From Paenibacillus barengoltzii NBRC 101215 (GTDB lineage Bacteria; Bacillota; Bacilli; Paenibacillales; Paenibacillaceae): 53,713 nt of DNA. The stretch's first letter is position 1, and the number at the start of each line of letters is the position of its first letter. Shown piece by piece: positions 1 to 9,181 of this stretch. Below the pieces are notes generated by a model. The model had not been told where the DNA came from, ran no database searches, and worked only from the letters and a program-made list of their open reading frames with translations. The stretch covers positions 1 to 53,713 of the forward strand of contig NZ_BILV01000046.1 of assembly GCF_004000745.1 (NCBI RefSeq), written 5' to 3'. Position numbers and translations under genes: made by a program.

Positions 1-29
1 CAAACTCGACGTCGAATCTTGAATTCAGC

Positions 30-3000
30 TTACATCCAAATTTCAACGACGTTATGATCATTCGACCCGAACGCCGCAAAATCCTGCCGGCCGATCCGAA
101 CGCCGCCGCTCCGGTAAAAGCCCGGGTTCTCCCGGACCGGGATCTCTTGGCCGTTGATCCGCACCACGCGGCCTTGGCCTTTCAGGTGGTAGATGAACGT
201 GGTGGGGATGCCCATCCACGCAAATTCAAACCGCAGTCCATCTAAATGCGGCGGCAGCACAGGGTCGATGATTAGGTCCTCCCCTCGCACTCGAATGCCT
301 AGGCAGTTGGAGATCAGCTGGTTCATATAGATTCCGGGGCCGCTGGAATAGATTCGCCAGCCGCCTTTCACCGGCACCTTCCCGCTCCGCAGCTCATCAA
401 ACCGCTCCTCCGCCTCGTAACGGGTGGCGAATTTACCGTCCGAACTGCTGAAGTAGACGTTGCTTTGCCGCAGCTCCGCATTTGGCACGACATCCTTCAG
501 CCCCACCGGGTTAATCTTGTGCAATCCGGTCCACGCTTCCTCGGCTTTGCCCAGCTTCGCCATCGCTTCGATGAAGCGGATATGGGCATGGACGTACTGC
601 AGTCCGATCTCACGCCCGAAGTTGGACGCCTGCTCCGCCCGCTTGAAGTGCGTGCTTACACCGCCTCGGTACTTGGCCGGCCGATCCATCAACCGTACGC
701 CATCCGGATGGTACAGCTTCTCTCTAATCACGCCGTAATGGGCTTCCGCCTGTTCCGAGGTAAGCAACTCGGCGATCATGCTGCGAGTCATCGGCAGCAG
801 GCGGTAATGAATTCCCGTTTTCGTATCCGATGGATGCAGCATTAGTTCGGCTTGGCCCGGTTGTTCCATATAGACGAAGCCCGGGATTACTTCGGTGCTC
901 AGCATATACTTGTTAAAATCACGCTTGATGCCCTCCGCCAGCTCCGCAAGTTCCTCCACCCAACTCGGTTCCTCTTCCGACAGCGCCTCCGCCAACTGAC
1001 GGAACGTCTGGTACGTTAACGCCACCGTCCAGCTGCTGCTCATAAAGCGCTTGAGCTGGGCGTTCGCCGGTTGCAGCGTATCATCCCAATCCCCGTCGCC
1101 GTAGGAAGACAAGTAGGTGTCATGCAAGAAATGGCTGCGGATATAGCCAATTTCCTTCTTCGCATGCTCGCGGATCGTCGCCGATGCAGCAGACGGTTCA
1201 AAGCTTCCTTTGACCGTATACGGAACCTTTTCATCCAGCAGTCCATAGTCCCCGGTCGCCGTCAAATAATCACTTAGCACCTTCAGCGGCCAAACGATGA
1301 TGTCGCCGTGGCTCTCCTCTTGCTGAATCCGGAAGTACCGATCAAACATAAACCATTGCGGCCAATTGCCATCGTCCTCATATTGGTGAGCATACACCGT
1401 CTTCAGGATGTCCTTGACCACCTCGTATTTTTGCGTCGCCAAAAAATATTCCGCCGGCCCCTGGCACACATCACGGGTTCCCCAAGCCGCCCCGCCGTAT
1501 TGCTCCAGCCCGTGAGGCACCGAGAAATGAACGAGCATATTGTGCGTATACCACCAGGCCAGCGTATTAAGCTTTTGCAGCTCCTGAGCTGCAGGTGCGG
1601 ACGCTTCCTCCAGCGATAACCGGAAACCGTTCATCACTCGGCTCAAAAACGCACGATACCGAACGCTTTCTTCCTGGACTTCCTGAATCGCTGGCTGCGA
1701 TTCCCCGCCGTGCAGCAGCCCTTGCACCGTCAGTGTCCAATGGCTGCTAGGCTCTGTTTCCAACACCACCAGTGACGAGCTGCCCGGCGCGGCACCCGGA
1801 GCCAGCCGGCGTTCATCATATACGTTAAAGCCTGTTCCCGACACGTGCATCCGGTAAGCTAGGTCCGGATATACGGAAGCAGACAGCGCTTCGCGGTCGG
1901 CCCGGAACGTCAGCACCGATTCTTTTTGCTCCATGAGAAAAGAACGTTGGAACTCCAAATCATTCATAACGATTTGGTTTGTCACCAAATAACGGTACGC
2001 TCGGCCGTTTTTAGATACGACGTTTAACGCAAGTTCCGGGGAATTCGTTGCGGTATAGTTGGTGATCACGATTGTATCGTCCGCTAGTTTATAGGTCCAA
2101 CGGGCATAGTTAAAGCCCATCTCAAACATCGACGGCATCGTCAGCAGCCGATACACTCCGTCCACGTCCACATAGATCCGTTGCCCGGACGCTTTGGATA
2201 CGTTCAGCGCGTTACGTACGTTGGATACCCACTTGTGGAACGAGGTGTTGCCCACGACGACTTGGGAATTAAAGACGCCGTACATGTACGAAGTTGTGGT
2301 GAGCACTTCGCCGCCCACCCGGTCGTTCCCGCCGGACATCAAGATGATGCCGTGCGGACGCTCGACTCGAAGTTCTTTGGCCTTCAAAACGACATGCTCG
2401 TGCGTATCCGTAAAGAAGGACAGCAGCTGCCCGCCATCCCGCTCCTCGTGCTGACGATGCGGGAACGCAGCCTCGATTTCGGCGTCGTCCATCGGTAAAC
2501 CCGACAACGGCTCACCAATTTCCTTCGCCAAGGCTACGGAAGCTGCAGCCTCAACCGCATTTCCAGGAGCGGCCTCTAATTCGCGCCACGCATCTTCAAT
2601 CAACTCCTCGAATTCCAACGTCTCGATCGCTTCCGGATGATCCTCCCGCACCAGCCCGTAGAAGACAACCCGCGCTTGCCCATTCAGCACCTGACGACCT
2701 GTTTGAAGCGCTGCGTACGCAAATTCATATTGATATACTTCATTCGCCAGTTCCTTGCACGTCAGCGCTTCGGGGTGATCCGTCTCCTTATAGGACAACC
2801 CAAAAAATTGAAAGCCATCGGTCGAAAATCCCGTTGCTCCAGTCAGCGCCCCTTGCTGCAGATATGGGAATTTCCCGCGCTGCGGCTGGTTTTGCCGCGA
2901 GCAGATGACCGCCCCTCGCCGTTCATGTTGAAAGACGGTATGGTCAATGTATTGTGACATATACGCTTCATTACTTCGCACCGCTCCCGGTTCGGCAAGC

Positions 3001-3383
3001 CCGATATCTTGGCCATAAACCACATCGACCTCAACCGTGGTTTGCCCCTCCAACCGAACATCCCAGAACCAAATTCCCCGGGAATCGAGTCTCAAAACGA
3101 CCTCGTACTGAATCCCTTCGACTTCCCCTTTCCAAACCGCACGATCCGCTCCAAAGCTCAGCCGACTGTTCGAGCGAATGCCGAGTAAGGGAATGGCCCG
3201 AATCCCTTCGGGATGATGCAGCCGTAAATACAGATTGTTCATCGATCCTTCCACCGGGCCGGATAACAGCTGATTCATCAGGATGTCCCGATATTTCATT
3301 TCGTACAGATCGCCGCTGTTCCATAACGTAAAGGTCAAGTCCCCCGCACGAAGAACTTTCCTCGCCTCCGTTGCTGTCGTCAT
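30..3383 (-). CDS. GH94 1,2-beta-oligoglucan phosphorylase (SOGP-like)
   Basis: Large cytoplasmic GH94-type phosphorylase of about 1117 residues. The family reversibly phosphorolyses beta-1,2-linked glucooligosaccharides (sophorotriose and longer) to glucose 1-phosphate. Residues about 763-768 carry the DGDWDD stretch typical of the GH94 general-acid region, inside an alpha/alpha-barrel half rich in Trp and His. The long N-terminal beta-sandwich half fits SOGP better than the shorter cellobiose phosphorylases. I start at the ATG at 3383, which follows AAAGGAG by 8 nt; an in-frame GTG three codons upstream overlaps that ribosome site. It lies 32 bp downstream of the GH3 gene and should be co-transcribed. 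Substrate is inferred from gene content matching the characterised Listeria innocua lin1839 cluster; a related GH94 specificity cannot be excluded. Confidence 0.82.
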   Translation of the reverse strand: MTTATEARKVLRAGDLTFTLWNSGDLYEMKYRDILMNQLLSGPVEGSMNNLYLRLHHPEGIRAIPLLGIRSNSRLSFGADRAVWKGEVEGIQYEVVLRLDSRGIWFWDVRLEGQTTVEVDVVYGQDIGLAEPGAVRSNEAYMSQYIDHTVFQHERRGAVICSRQNQPQRGKFPYLQQGALTGATGFSTDGFQFFGLSYKETDHPEALTCKELANEVYQYEFAYAALQTGRQVLNGQARVVFYGLVREDHPEAIETLEFEELIEDAWRELEAAPGNAVEAAASVALAKEIGEPLSGLPMDDAEIEAAFPHRQHEERDGGQLLSFFTDTHEHVVLKAKELRVERPHGIILMSGGNDRVGGEVLTTTSYMYGVFNSQVVVGNTSFHKWVSNVRNALNVSKASGQRIYVDVDGVYRLLTMPSMFEMGFNYARWTYKLADDTIVITNYTATNSPELALNVVSKNGRAYRYLVTNQIVMNDLEFQRSFLMEQKESVLTFRADREALSASVYPDLAYRMHVSGTGFNVYDERRLAPGAAPGSSSLVVLETEPSSHWTLTVQGLLHGGESQPAIQEVQEESVRYRAFLSRVMNGFRLSLEEASAPAAQELQKLNTLAWWYTHNMLVHFSVPHGLEQYGGAAWGTRDVCQGPAEYFLATQKYEVVKDILKTVYAHQYEDDGNWPQWFMFDRYFRIQQEESHGDIIVWPLKVLSDYLTATGDYGLLDEKVPYTVKGSFEPSAASATIREHAKKEIGYIRSHFLHDTYLSSYGDGDWDDTLQPANAQLKRFMSSSWTVALTYQTFRQLAEALSEEEPSWVEELAELAEGIKRDFNKYMLSTEVIPGFVYMEQPGQAELMLHPSDTKTGIHYRLLPMTRSMIAELLTSEQAEAHYGVIREKLYHPDGVRLMDRPAKYRGGVSTHFKRAEQASNFGREIGLQYVHAHIRFIEAMAKLGKAEEAWTGLHKINPVGLKDVVPNAELRQSNVYFSSSDGKFATRYEAEERFDELRSGKVPVKGGWRIYSSGPGIYMNQLISNCLGIRVRGEDLIIDPVLPPHLDGLRFEFAWMGIPTTFIYHLKGQGRVVRINGQEIPVRENPGFYRSGGVRIGRQDFAAFGSNDHNVVEIWM

Positions 3384-3415
3384 CCTTTCCACTCCTTTGA
3401 TCCTTATGATGATTT

Positions 3416-5581
3416 CTATTTTTGCAAAATAAATCGCACGCCGGCAGCATCTCGGCTGTTGGGACCTACAAAGGCAATAAACTCGCCCGCATCGCTGCTG
3501 TAAGTCAAATCGCTGTGATGATATCGCAGCTGCGCCTCGTTGATGTCAAAAGTGACTTCCTGCGTTTCCCCGGGCTGCAACAAGATTTTGCGAAATCCCT
3601 TCAGCTCCTTGACCGGTCGAACCACGTCCCCCGCGATATCGCGGATATAGAGTTGTACGGTTTCCTCAGCAGCTGCCGATCCGGTATTCGTCACCTTCAC
3701 CTTGATGGTTAGCGGCTGCTTAGGTGTCATCACCGTTGTCGAAAGTTCCGGCTCGCCATATTCAAATGTGGTGTAGCTAAGACCGAATCCAAACGGGAAT
3801 AGAGGCTCGTTTGGCATGTCCAAATATTGCGAAACGTATCTGATCTGAGCATCTGGCGCTCCCTTCGGACGTCCGGTGTTGAAATGGTTGTAGTACACAG
3901 GAATTTGCCCTGCAGCATAGGGAAAAGACATCGACAACCGTCCCGACGGCTGTACGTCTCCATACAATAGGTCGGCGATCGCGTGGCCGCCTTCGCTGCC
4001 CGGGAACCACGCTTCCAGCACGGCATGGGCGCGATCCGCTACGCCGTGAAGATCCAGCGGCCGGCCGTTAAACAACACCGCCGCCATCGGTTTGCCCAAC
4101 TCAGCCAGGCGCTCGATCAGCGCCAGCTGCACCTGCGGCAGCCGGATATCTCCCCGGCTTCCTGCCTCACCGCTCATTTCCGAGCTTTCGCCTAAGGCCA
4201 GCACGATCACATCGGCGCGAGCCGCTGCAGCCACCGCTTCCTCAAGCTGGCGCTCATCGCCTTCCTCGATACCGCATCCCTCTGCTACAACGATGCGGCT
4301 TGCGCCTGCCTTCGCGACGAGGCCGTCATAGAGCCGAACCGCCGCTTCCGTCGACCCCTGCCAGGACCACGGCCCAAGAATGTCGCCGCTTTGCGCAAAC
4401 GGACCAATCAACGCGATGGACTGATCCCGCCGCAGCGGCAGCACGCCGTCGTTTTTGAGCAGAACGCAGGATTTGGTTGCCAGCTCGCGGGCAGCGGCCC
4501 GGTGTTCGTCACAGAAGACGATCTCCGCTTCCCGCTTCGGATCTGCACCGCGATAAGGATTGTCAAACAGCCCCAGCTTCTCTTTAAGTTGCAGGATCCG
4601 CAGCACAGCTTCATCAATCCGCTTTTCCTCAACCACCCCGGTCTTCACCAGCTCCGTCAAGTGCTTCATATAACAGGTGGTCATCATCTCGATGTCGATG
4701 CCCGCTTCGATTGAGCGGCGGGCCGCTTCCTTCTCGTCAGCTGCAGCTCCGTGCGGGATCAATTCCTTGACTGCGCCCCAATCCGAGATAATCACGCCGT
4801 CAAAGCCCCATTCCTCGCGAAGCAGCTGACGTAACAAGCGCCGATTACCGGTTGCCGGAATGCCATCCACCGTATTAAACGACGCCATGACCATTTCGCA
4901 GCCCTCTTCCAACGCGGCCTTGTAAGCCGGCAGATAAGTCTCGCGGAGCTGCCGTTCCGACATATCGACGGTGTTATAATCCCGTCCGCCTTCAGCCGCA
5001 CCATAAGCGGCGAAATGCTTCACGCAGGCAGCCACCCGGCTGGTATCGCTCCGCAAATCGCGTCCTTGGAAGCCGCGGACAAATGCCCGAGCAAATTCGC
5101 TGTTGAGGTATGGATCTTCGCCCGTCGATTCCATGACTCGCCCCCACCGGGGATCGCGCACCAGGTCGACCATCGGGGCAAACGTAACATGAACCCCTGA
5201 CACGGCGGCTTCTCTCGCAGCAATCTCAGCGCTTCGCTCCGCTAGAGACAAATCCCAAGAACAGCCGATGGCCAGCGGTACGGGGAAGATCGTTTTAAAG
5301 CCATGAACGATATCGGCCATCATCAATAGTGGAATACCTAAACGGTTCTTCTTCAAATGCGCCTGCTGCACGTTGATTGCTTCCTGCGCCCCGGATAATC
5401 CAAGAACCGAGCCTGTGTTTCGCACCGTCTCCTCGGTTACGCCCAGTTCCTGCATCGGACCTGTGATTTCCCCTTCCGTCTGAGCTCCTTCAAAGAAAGG
5501 GACGGCAAGCTGCAGCAACTGGTCAACCTTCTCCTCCAGGGTCATCTGCTTCAGGTAATTCTCTATGGGTTGTTGTGTCAT
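3416..5581 (-). CDS. GH3 beta-glucosidase, probably active on sophoro-oligosaccharides
   Basis: GH3 enzyme of 721 residues without a signal peptide, so probably intracellular. The (beta/alpha)8 domain carries the nucleophile in the VIISDW motif (Asp about 267). The following alpha/beta sandwich carries a likely acid/base Glu about 472 in SGEAGSR. A fibronectin-III-like domain closes the protein. It probably cleaves sophorose or short beta-1,2-glucans to glucose, complementing the adjacent phosphorylase, as Lin1840 does in Listeria. An in-frame extension to 5710 exists, but it would place the promoter (5660-5688) and an operator (5632-5641) inside the coding sequence. The ATG at 5581 has an AAGGTGGGG ribosome site, so it is preferred. 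Confidence 0.88.
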   Translation of the reverse strand: MTQQPIENYLKQMTLEEKVDQLLQLAVPFFEGAQTEGEITGPMQELGVTEETVRNTGSVLGLSGAQEAINVQQAHLKKNRLGIPLLMMADIVHGFKTIFPVPLAIGCSWDLSLAERSAEIAAREAAVSGVHVTFAPMVDLVRDPRWGRVMESTGEDPYLNSEFARAFVRGFQGRDLRSDTSRVAACVKHFAAYGAAEGGRDYNTVDMSERQLRETYLPAYKAALEEGCEMVMASFNTVDGIPATGNRRLLRQLLREEWGFDGVIISDWGAVKELIPHGAAADEKEAARRSIEAGIDIEMMTTCYMKHLTELVKTGVVEEKRIDEAVLRILQLKEKLGLFDNPYRGADPKREAEIVFCDEHRAAARELATKSCVLLKNDGVLPLRRDQSIALIGPFAQSGDILGPWSWQGSTEAAVRLYDGLVAKAGASRIVVAEGCGIEEGDERQLEEAVAAAARADVIVLALGESSEMSGEAGSRGDIRLPQVQLALIERLAELGKPMAAVLFNGRPLDLHGVADRAHAVLEAWFPGSEGGHAIADLLYGDVQPSGRLSMSFPYAAGQIPVYYNHFNTGRPKGAPDAQIRYVSQYLDMPNEPLFPFGFGLSYTTFEYGEPELSTTVMTPKQPLTIKVKVTNTGSAAAEETVQLYIRDIAGDVVRPVKELKGFRKILLQPGETQEVTFDINEAQLRYHHSDLTYSSDAGEFIAFVGPNSRDAAGVRFILQK

Positions 5582-5631
5582 GGGTTCCCCACCTTTTTCG
5601 GTATAAAGATTATGGTTAATAGCATATCGGT

Positions 5632-5641
5632 GAAACGTTTC
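5632..5641. promoter_or_regulatory. GAAACGTTTC palindromic operator 1
   Basis: Perfect 10-bp palindrome GAAACGTTTC (TGAAACGTTTC on the plus strand). It lies just downstream of the predicted start of GH3 transcription, a position where a bound LacI-type repressor would block the promoter at 5660-5688. The CG-centred core is typical of LacI-family sites. Confidence 0.75.
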
Positions 5642-5659
5642 GATTATTGGAATAGTTGG

Positions 5660-5688
5660 ATTATATATCGAATCAAAAAATCCGTCAA
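5660..5688 (-). promoter_or_regulatory. Sigma-A promoter for the GH3-phosphorylase operon
   Basis: On the minus strand TTGACG (5683-5688) is separated by exactly 17 bp from TATAAT (5660-5665). It is followed by operator 1. The match is close to consensus in both hexamers. Confidence 0.75.
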
Positions 5689-5718
5689 TTTTCATAGAAG
5701 GCGATTTCATAATTTATA

Positions 5719-5728
5719 GAAACGTTTC
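5719..5728. promoter_or_regulatory. GAAACGTTTC palindromic operator 2
   Basis: Second perfect GAAACGTTTC copy, about 30 bp upstream of the GH3 -35 hexamer and about 55 bp upstream of the -35 of the divergent promoter. It could serve as an auxiliary operator between the two promoters. Confidence 0.72.
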
Positions 5729-5781
5729 AATAAAGTCGTTTTAACAAACTGAGCATCAGGTAATGATCCGAAAAAAAGATA

Positions 5782-5810
5782 TTGAATACGATTACAATCT
5801 GTTTTATAAT
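5782..5810 (+). promoter_or_regulatory. Sigma-A promoter for the sugar importer operon
   Basis: TTGAAT (5782-5787), 17-bp spacer, TATAAT (5805-5810). The predicted start site falls inside operator 3, giving simple steric repression of the divergent importer operon. Confidence 0.75.
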
Positions 5811-5815
5811 TAGTC

Positions 5816-5825
5816 GAAACGTTTC
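5816..5825. promoter_or_regulatory. GAAACGTTTC palindromic operator 3
   Basis: Third perfect copy, embedded as CGAAACGTTTCAC and covering the predicted +1 of the importer promoter. Confidence 0.75.
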
Positions 5826-5871
5826 ACTTGGTTCTGGTTTTCTAGGAACCGGGTTTATATTTTTCGAAATC

Positions 5872-5881
5872 GAAACGTTTC
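5872..5881. promoter_or_regulatory. GAAACGTTTC palindromic operator 4
   Basis: Fourth perfect copy, again in CGAAACGTTTCAC context, about 56 bp downstream of operator 3 inside the long leader of the binding-protein gene. It could act as a roadblock or a looping partner. Confidence 0.72.
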
Positions 5882-6056
5882 ACCGGTTTATGGTCGCGCA
5901 ACTGGCGACATCAACTTTGTTAATTCAAGGGGACTCATTTCGATACTTGAGAAGGAGGTGTTGCTGTCCTCAAGGCCGGCTCATCTGTTCTGCATAAAAA
6001 AGTTAAATAATGTCTCATATTACTTACAGCTATTATTTTCAGAAAGGACGATCCTT

Positions 6057-7328
6057 ATGTGGAAAAAAACAGCAACTACCCTCATTACCAGCTCACTGGT
6101 GCTCGCTAGCCTTCTTGCTGGCTGCGGATCGAAAGATAATGCTGCGAATGGCGGGAATGGGGCCGCAAACGGCGGCGACAAACAAGTGCAAATTAGCGTA
6201 TGGGCGATGGGCGACGAAGCGAAATCGCTGCCGCAAATCGCGGATGACTTCATGAAGGAGAACCCCAACATTAAGGTGGATGTTCAAGCCCTGCCTTGGT
6301 CCAATGCACATGACAAGCTGCTGACCGCAGTCGCTTCGAAGAAAGGTCCGGACGTCATCCAAATGGGGACAACCTGGATTCCGGAGTTTGCGAATGCCGG
6401 CGCGCTGATGGATCTGACTTCGGTGGTGGACAAGTATCCTGAGTTTAAAGAGGATCAATTTTATTCGGGCGCCGTAAACACGACCAAATATGACGGTAAA
6501 ATCGTGGGGATTCCGTGGTATACCGAAACCCGCGTCCTCTTCTACCGGACTGACCTGTTGAAGGAAGTGGGCTATGACCAACCGCCAAAAACATGGGATG
6601 AACTTCGCGATGCAGCGAAGAAGCTGGCTGACCGCGGCAAAGGGAAATACGGGATCAGCATCGATATGAACGAGCAATCGCTGGCGTTTATGTTCGCCCG
6701 CCAGAACGGCTCCAAGCTGCTCGACGAACAGAACAAGCCGCTGTTTAACCAGCCGGAGTTCGTTGAAGCTGTGGAATATCTGAACGGATTCTTTAAGGAC
6801 GGATCCGCGCCGATTGACCTCGGATTGGACCCGGTACAAGGGCTTAGCGGCGAGGGCGTTGTTCCGATGTTCATCAGCGGCCCTTGGATGATTAACTCCA
6901 TCAAGACGCAAGCACCGGATTTGGAAGGCAAATGGGCGGTGGCTCCGCTGCCGGCGAAGAAGAACAATATTTCCGCGCTGGGCGGCTCCGATCTGTCGGT
7001 ATTCCAATATACGAAACATCAGGACGAAGCTTTGAAGTTCATTCAATACATGAGCAAGCCGGAAACGCAAATCAAGTGGATGCAGCTGACCAAATCGCTG
7101 CCGACCAACTTGAAAGCTTGGGAAGATCCGTCCCTCAAAGACGATCCGAACTATCAGGCGCTGCAAGAGCAGCTGGAGCATTCCGAACCGATGCCGCTGC
7201 TCACCACTTGGGAGCAAATTGCTCAAACCTACTTGAAGAGCTTTGAACGTATCGTTCGCGGCGGCGCGGATGTCCAAAAAGAAATGGACGCCTTCAACGC
7301 CGAAGCTGAGAAAATCCTCAGTAAGTAA
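6057..7328 (+). CDS. Sugar ABC transporter solute-binding lipoprotein
   Basis: Extracytoplasmic binding protein of 423 residues, family-1 type like MalE. A Lys-containing, hydrophobic type II signal peptide ends in LLAGC, so Cys23 should be lipidated and anchor it to the membrane. Beyond a short Gly/Asn linker the chain is a standard two-lobe binding protein. It is expected to capture beta-1,2-glucooligosaccharides for the two permeases that follow, as Lin1841 does in Listeria. The ATG at 6057 follows AGAAAGGA and places the lipobox correctly. An in-frame upstream extension from 5958 would bury the signal peptide and is rejected. The 5' leader is about 240 nt and contains operator 4. Confidence 0.88.
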   Translation: MWKKTATTLITSSLVLASLLAGCGSKDNAANGGNGAANGGDKQVQISVWAMGDEAKSLPQIADDFMKENPNIKVDVQALPWSNAHDKLLTAVASKKGPDVIQMGTTWIPEFANAGALMDLTSVVDKYPEFKEDQFYSGAVNTTKYDGKIVGIPWYTETRVLFYRTDLLKEVGYDQPPKTWDELRDAAKKLADRGKGKYGISIDMNEQSLAFMFARQNGSKLLDEQNKPLFNQPEFVEAVEYLNGFFKDGSAPIDLGLDPVQGLSGEGVVPMFISGPWMINSIKTQAPDLEGKWAVAPLPAKKNNISALGGSDLSVFQYTKHQDEALKFIQYMSKPETQIKWMQLTKSLPTNLKAWEDPSLKDDPNYQALQEQLEHSEPMPLLTTWEQIAQTYLKSFERIVRGGADVQKEMDAFNAEAEKILSK

Positions 7329-7435
7329 GCGAAAGCTTTACCATACCGCCTCCAGCCCGCCGGCAGCTCCGGCTCCCCGGCGGGCAGAGGTGGTGACGTT
7401 AGCTTAGACGCGCTGAATAAAGGAAGTGATCCGAG

Positions 7436-8323
7436 ATGAAAGGCTTATCGCAAAAAAATGCACCCTACCTGTTCATTGCGCCGACCTTGATTTTGCTGGC
7501 GCTCTTTTCGCTGCTTCCGATCGCCATTGCCCTGGTGATCAGCTTCACCGACATGGATTTAGCCGGGTTGGCCGACCTCTCCAACATCAGCTTTGTTGGT
7601 TTCGATAATTATAAGGAAGTGCTGCTGGACCCTTCGTTTCGAAAATCCATTTTTAACACGTTATTTTACGTTATTATCGGCGTACCGCTCGTTATCATCA
7701 TTTCCCTGTTGATCGCCTTGCTGATCAACTTCGGTAAAGCCCGTATTTTCAAAGCATTTCGGGTCATCTTCTATATGCCGTCGGTTACCAACGTCGTGGC
7801 GGTAGCCGTCGTATGGAGCTACCTGTACAACCCGTCGCTGGGACTGCTCAACTATATTTTGAACTCGCTGGGGTTCGGGTCTGTCCCTTGGCTGCAAGAT
7901 CCGGTCATGGCGAAAATCTCGCTGATTATCCTGGCCGTATGGCGGGCAATTGGCTTAAATATGATTATTTTCATCGCTGCGATCAAAGGTATCTCGAAAA
8001 CGTATTATGAAGCGGCGCAAATCGACGGGGCCAGCAACTGGCGGCAGACCTGGTCGATTACGATTCCGCTGCTGCGCTTCGCCATCTTCTTTGTGTCCAT
8101 CACCACGATGATTGGTTGGCTGCAGTTCTTCGAGGAACCTTTTGTCATGACCAAAGGCGGTCCGCTGGATGGCACGATCTCCGTAGCTTTGTTTATTTAT
8201 AACAACGGCTTTCAATTCAGCAAATTTGGATATGCTGCAGCAGGCTCCTTTATTCTGTTCTTCGCGATTATCCTAATCACGCTGATTCAATTCAAATTTC
8301 AAAACAAGGAAGCGGATGTCTGA
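7436..8323 (+). CDS. Sugar ABC transporter permease, MalF type
   Basis: Inner-membrane permease of 295 residues with about six transmembrane helices. The cytoplasmic EAA-type coupling loop is visible as YEAAQIDGA near residue 190. It should pair with the next gene as a heterodimeric channel for oligosaccharides delivered by the upstream lipoprotein. It sits 107 bp after that gene and 24 bp before the second permease. No dedicated ATPase gene is present; family members of this type usually share a multitask ATPase such as MsmX (established knowledge), encoded elsewhere. Confidence 0.9.
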   Translation: MKGLSQKNAPYLFIAPTLILLALFSLLPIAIALVISFTDMDLAGLADLSNISFVGFDNYKEVLLDPSFRKSIFNTLFYVIIGVPLVIIISLLIALLINFGKARIFKAFRVIFYMPSVTNVVAVAVVWSYLYNPSLGLLNYILNSLGFGSVPWLQDPVMAKISLIILAVWRAIGLNMIIFIAAIKGISKTYYEAAQIDGASNWRQTWSITIPLLRFAIFFVSITTMIGWLQFFEEPFVMTKGGPLDGTISVALFIYNNGFQFSKFGYAAAGSFILFFAIILITLIQFKFQNKEADV

Positions 8324-8347
8324 TGTCATCCCGGGAGGTGTACACAT

Positions 8348-9178
8348 ATGCAAACCAGAACCTCGGGCGATAAAGCGCTGCAATGGCTGGTCGGAATTCT
8401 GCTCGGTGTGATGGGCCTGCTGATGCTGCTGCCATTCGTCTGGATGATCCTGTCGTCATTTAAACCGGAAAGCGAAGTAGCGCAAATCCCGCCTACCCTA
8501 TGGCCCCACCAGTTCACGCTGGAAAACTTCCAAGAACTGTTTGAGAACATGCGGTTTGGCGTCTATTTGCGAAATACGTTAATCATTGTTGTCTTCTCCT
8601 TCCTGGGCCTGTTCCTGAACGCCATGGCCGGCTTTGCTTTCGCGAAGTATAAGTTTAAGGGGCGGGATGGTCTGTTCTATCTCGTCTTGGCCACCATGAT
8701 GATTCCCGGACAGGTCACGATGATTCCGGTCTATCTGATCCTGAACATGATGGGCTTAACTAACACCATGGTTGGGATTGTACTACCGGGCTTAGTCGGA
8801 GCCTTCGGCATCTTCTTGTTCCGCCAGTTCATGTCGACGATTCCCGACGAGCTGATGGAGGCTACCCGTCTGGACGGCGCTGGCGAATTCCGCATTTTCG
8901 TACAGATCGCTTTGCCGATTTCCAAGTCAATCCTGGCGGTTCAAGGCATCCTGACCTTTATCGCCGGTTGGAACAGCTTCCTCTGGCCGCTGATCATCGC
9001 GAACGACGAGAGCCTGTATACCTTGTCGGTTGGCCTGCAGTTGCTTAAGGGCCAGTACGGAGGCGATTACGCCTTGCAGATGGCGGGCTCCGCATTTATG
9101 GTCGTTCCGATCATCATCATCTTCATCATCTTCCAAAAACATATTATCGAAAACTATTCGATTTCCGGTATGAAATAA
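8348..9178 (+). CDS. Sugar ABC transporter permease, MalG type
   Basis: Second permease of the importer, 276 residues with about six membrane spans. The coupling motif MEATRLDGAGEF is typical of MalG-like subunits, and the C-terminal part is standard for the family. GGGAGGTG precedes the ATG. It is the last gene of the operon and is followed directly by a strong inverted-repeat terminator at 9182-9236. Confidence 0.9.
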   Translation: MQTRTSGDKALQWLVGILLGVMGLLMLLPFVWMILSSFKPESEVAQIPPTLWPHQFTLENFQELFENMRFGVYLRNTLIIVVFSFLGLFLNAMAGFAFAKYKFKGRDGLFYLVLATMMIPGQVTMIPVYLILNMMGLTNTMVGIVLPGLVGAFGIFLFRQFMSTIPDELMEATRLDGAGEFRIFVQIALPISKSILAVQGILTFIAGWNSFLWPLIIANDESLYTLSVGLQLLKGQYGGDYALQMAGSAFMVVPIIIIFIIFQKHIIENYSISGMK

Positions 9179-9181
9179 CAA

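Noticed and set aside
5582..5710. N-terminal extension of the GH3 gene
   Set aside because: It would contain the promoter and operator 1, and the internal ATG at 5581 has the ribosome site and the family start.
5632..5881. CcpA cre sites
   Set aside because: The core AAACGTTT is shared with LacI-family sites in general, but the outer TGT...ACA positions of cre are missing; four identical local copies fit a dedicated regulator better.
6093..7277. A 394-codon frame antisense to the binding-protein gene
   Set aside because: Shadow of a well-supported lipoprotein gene; no family features.
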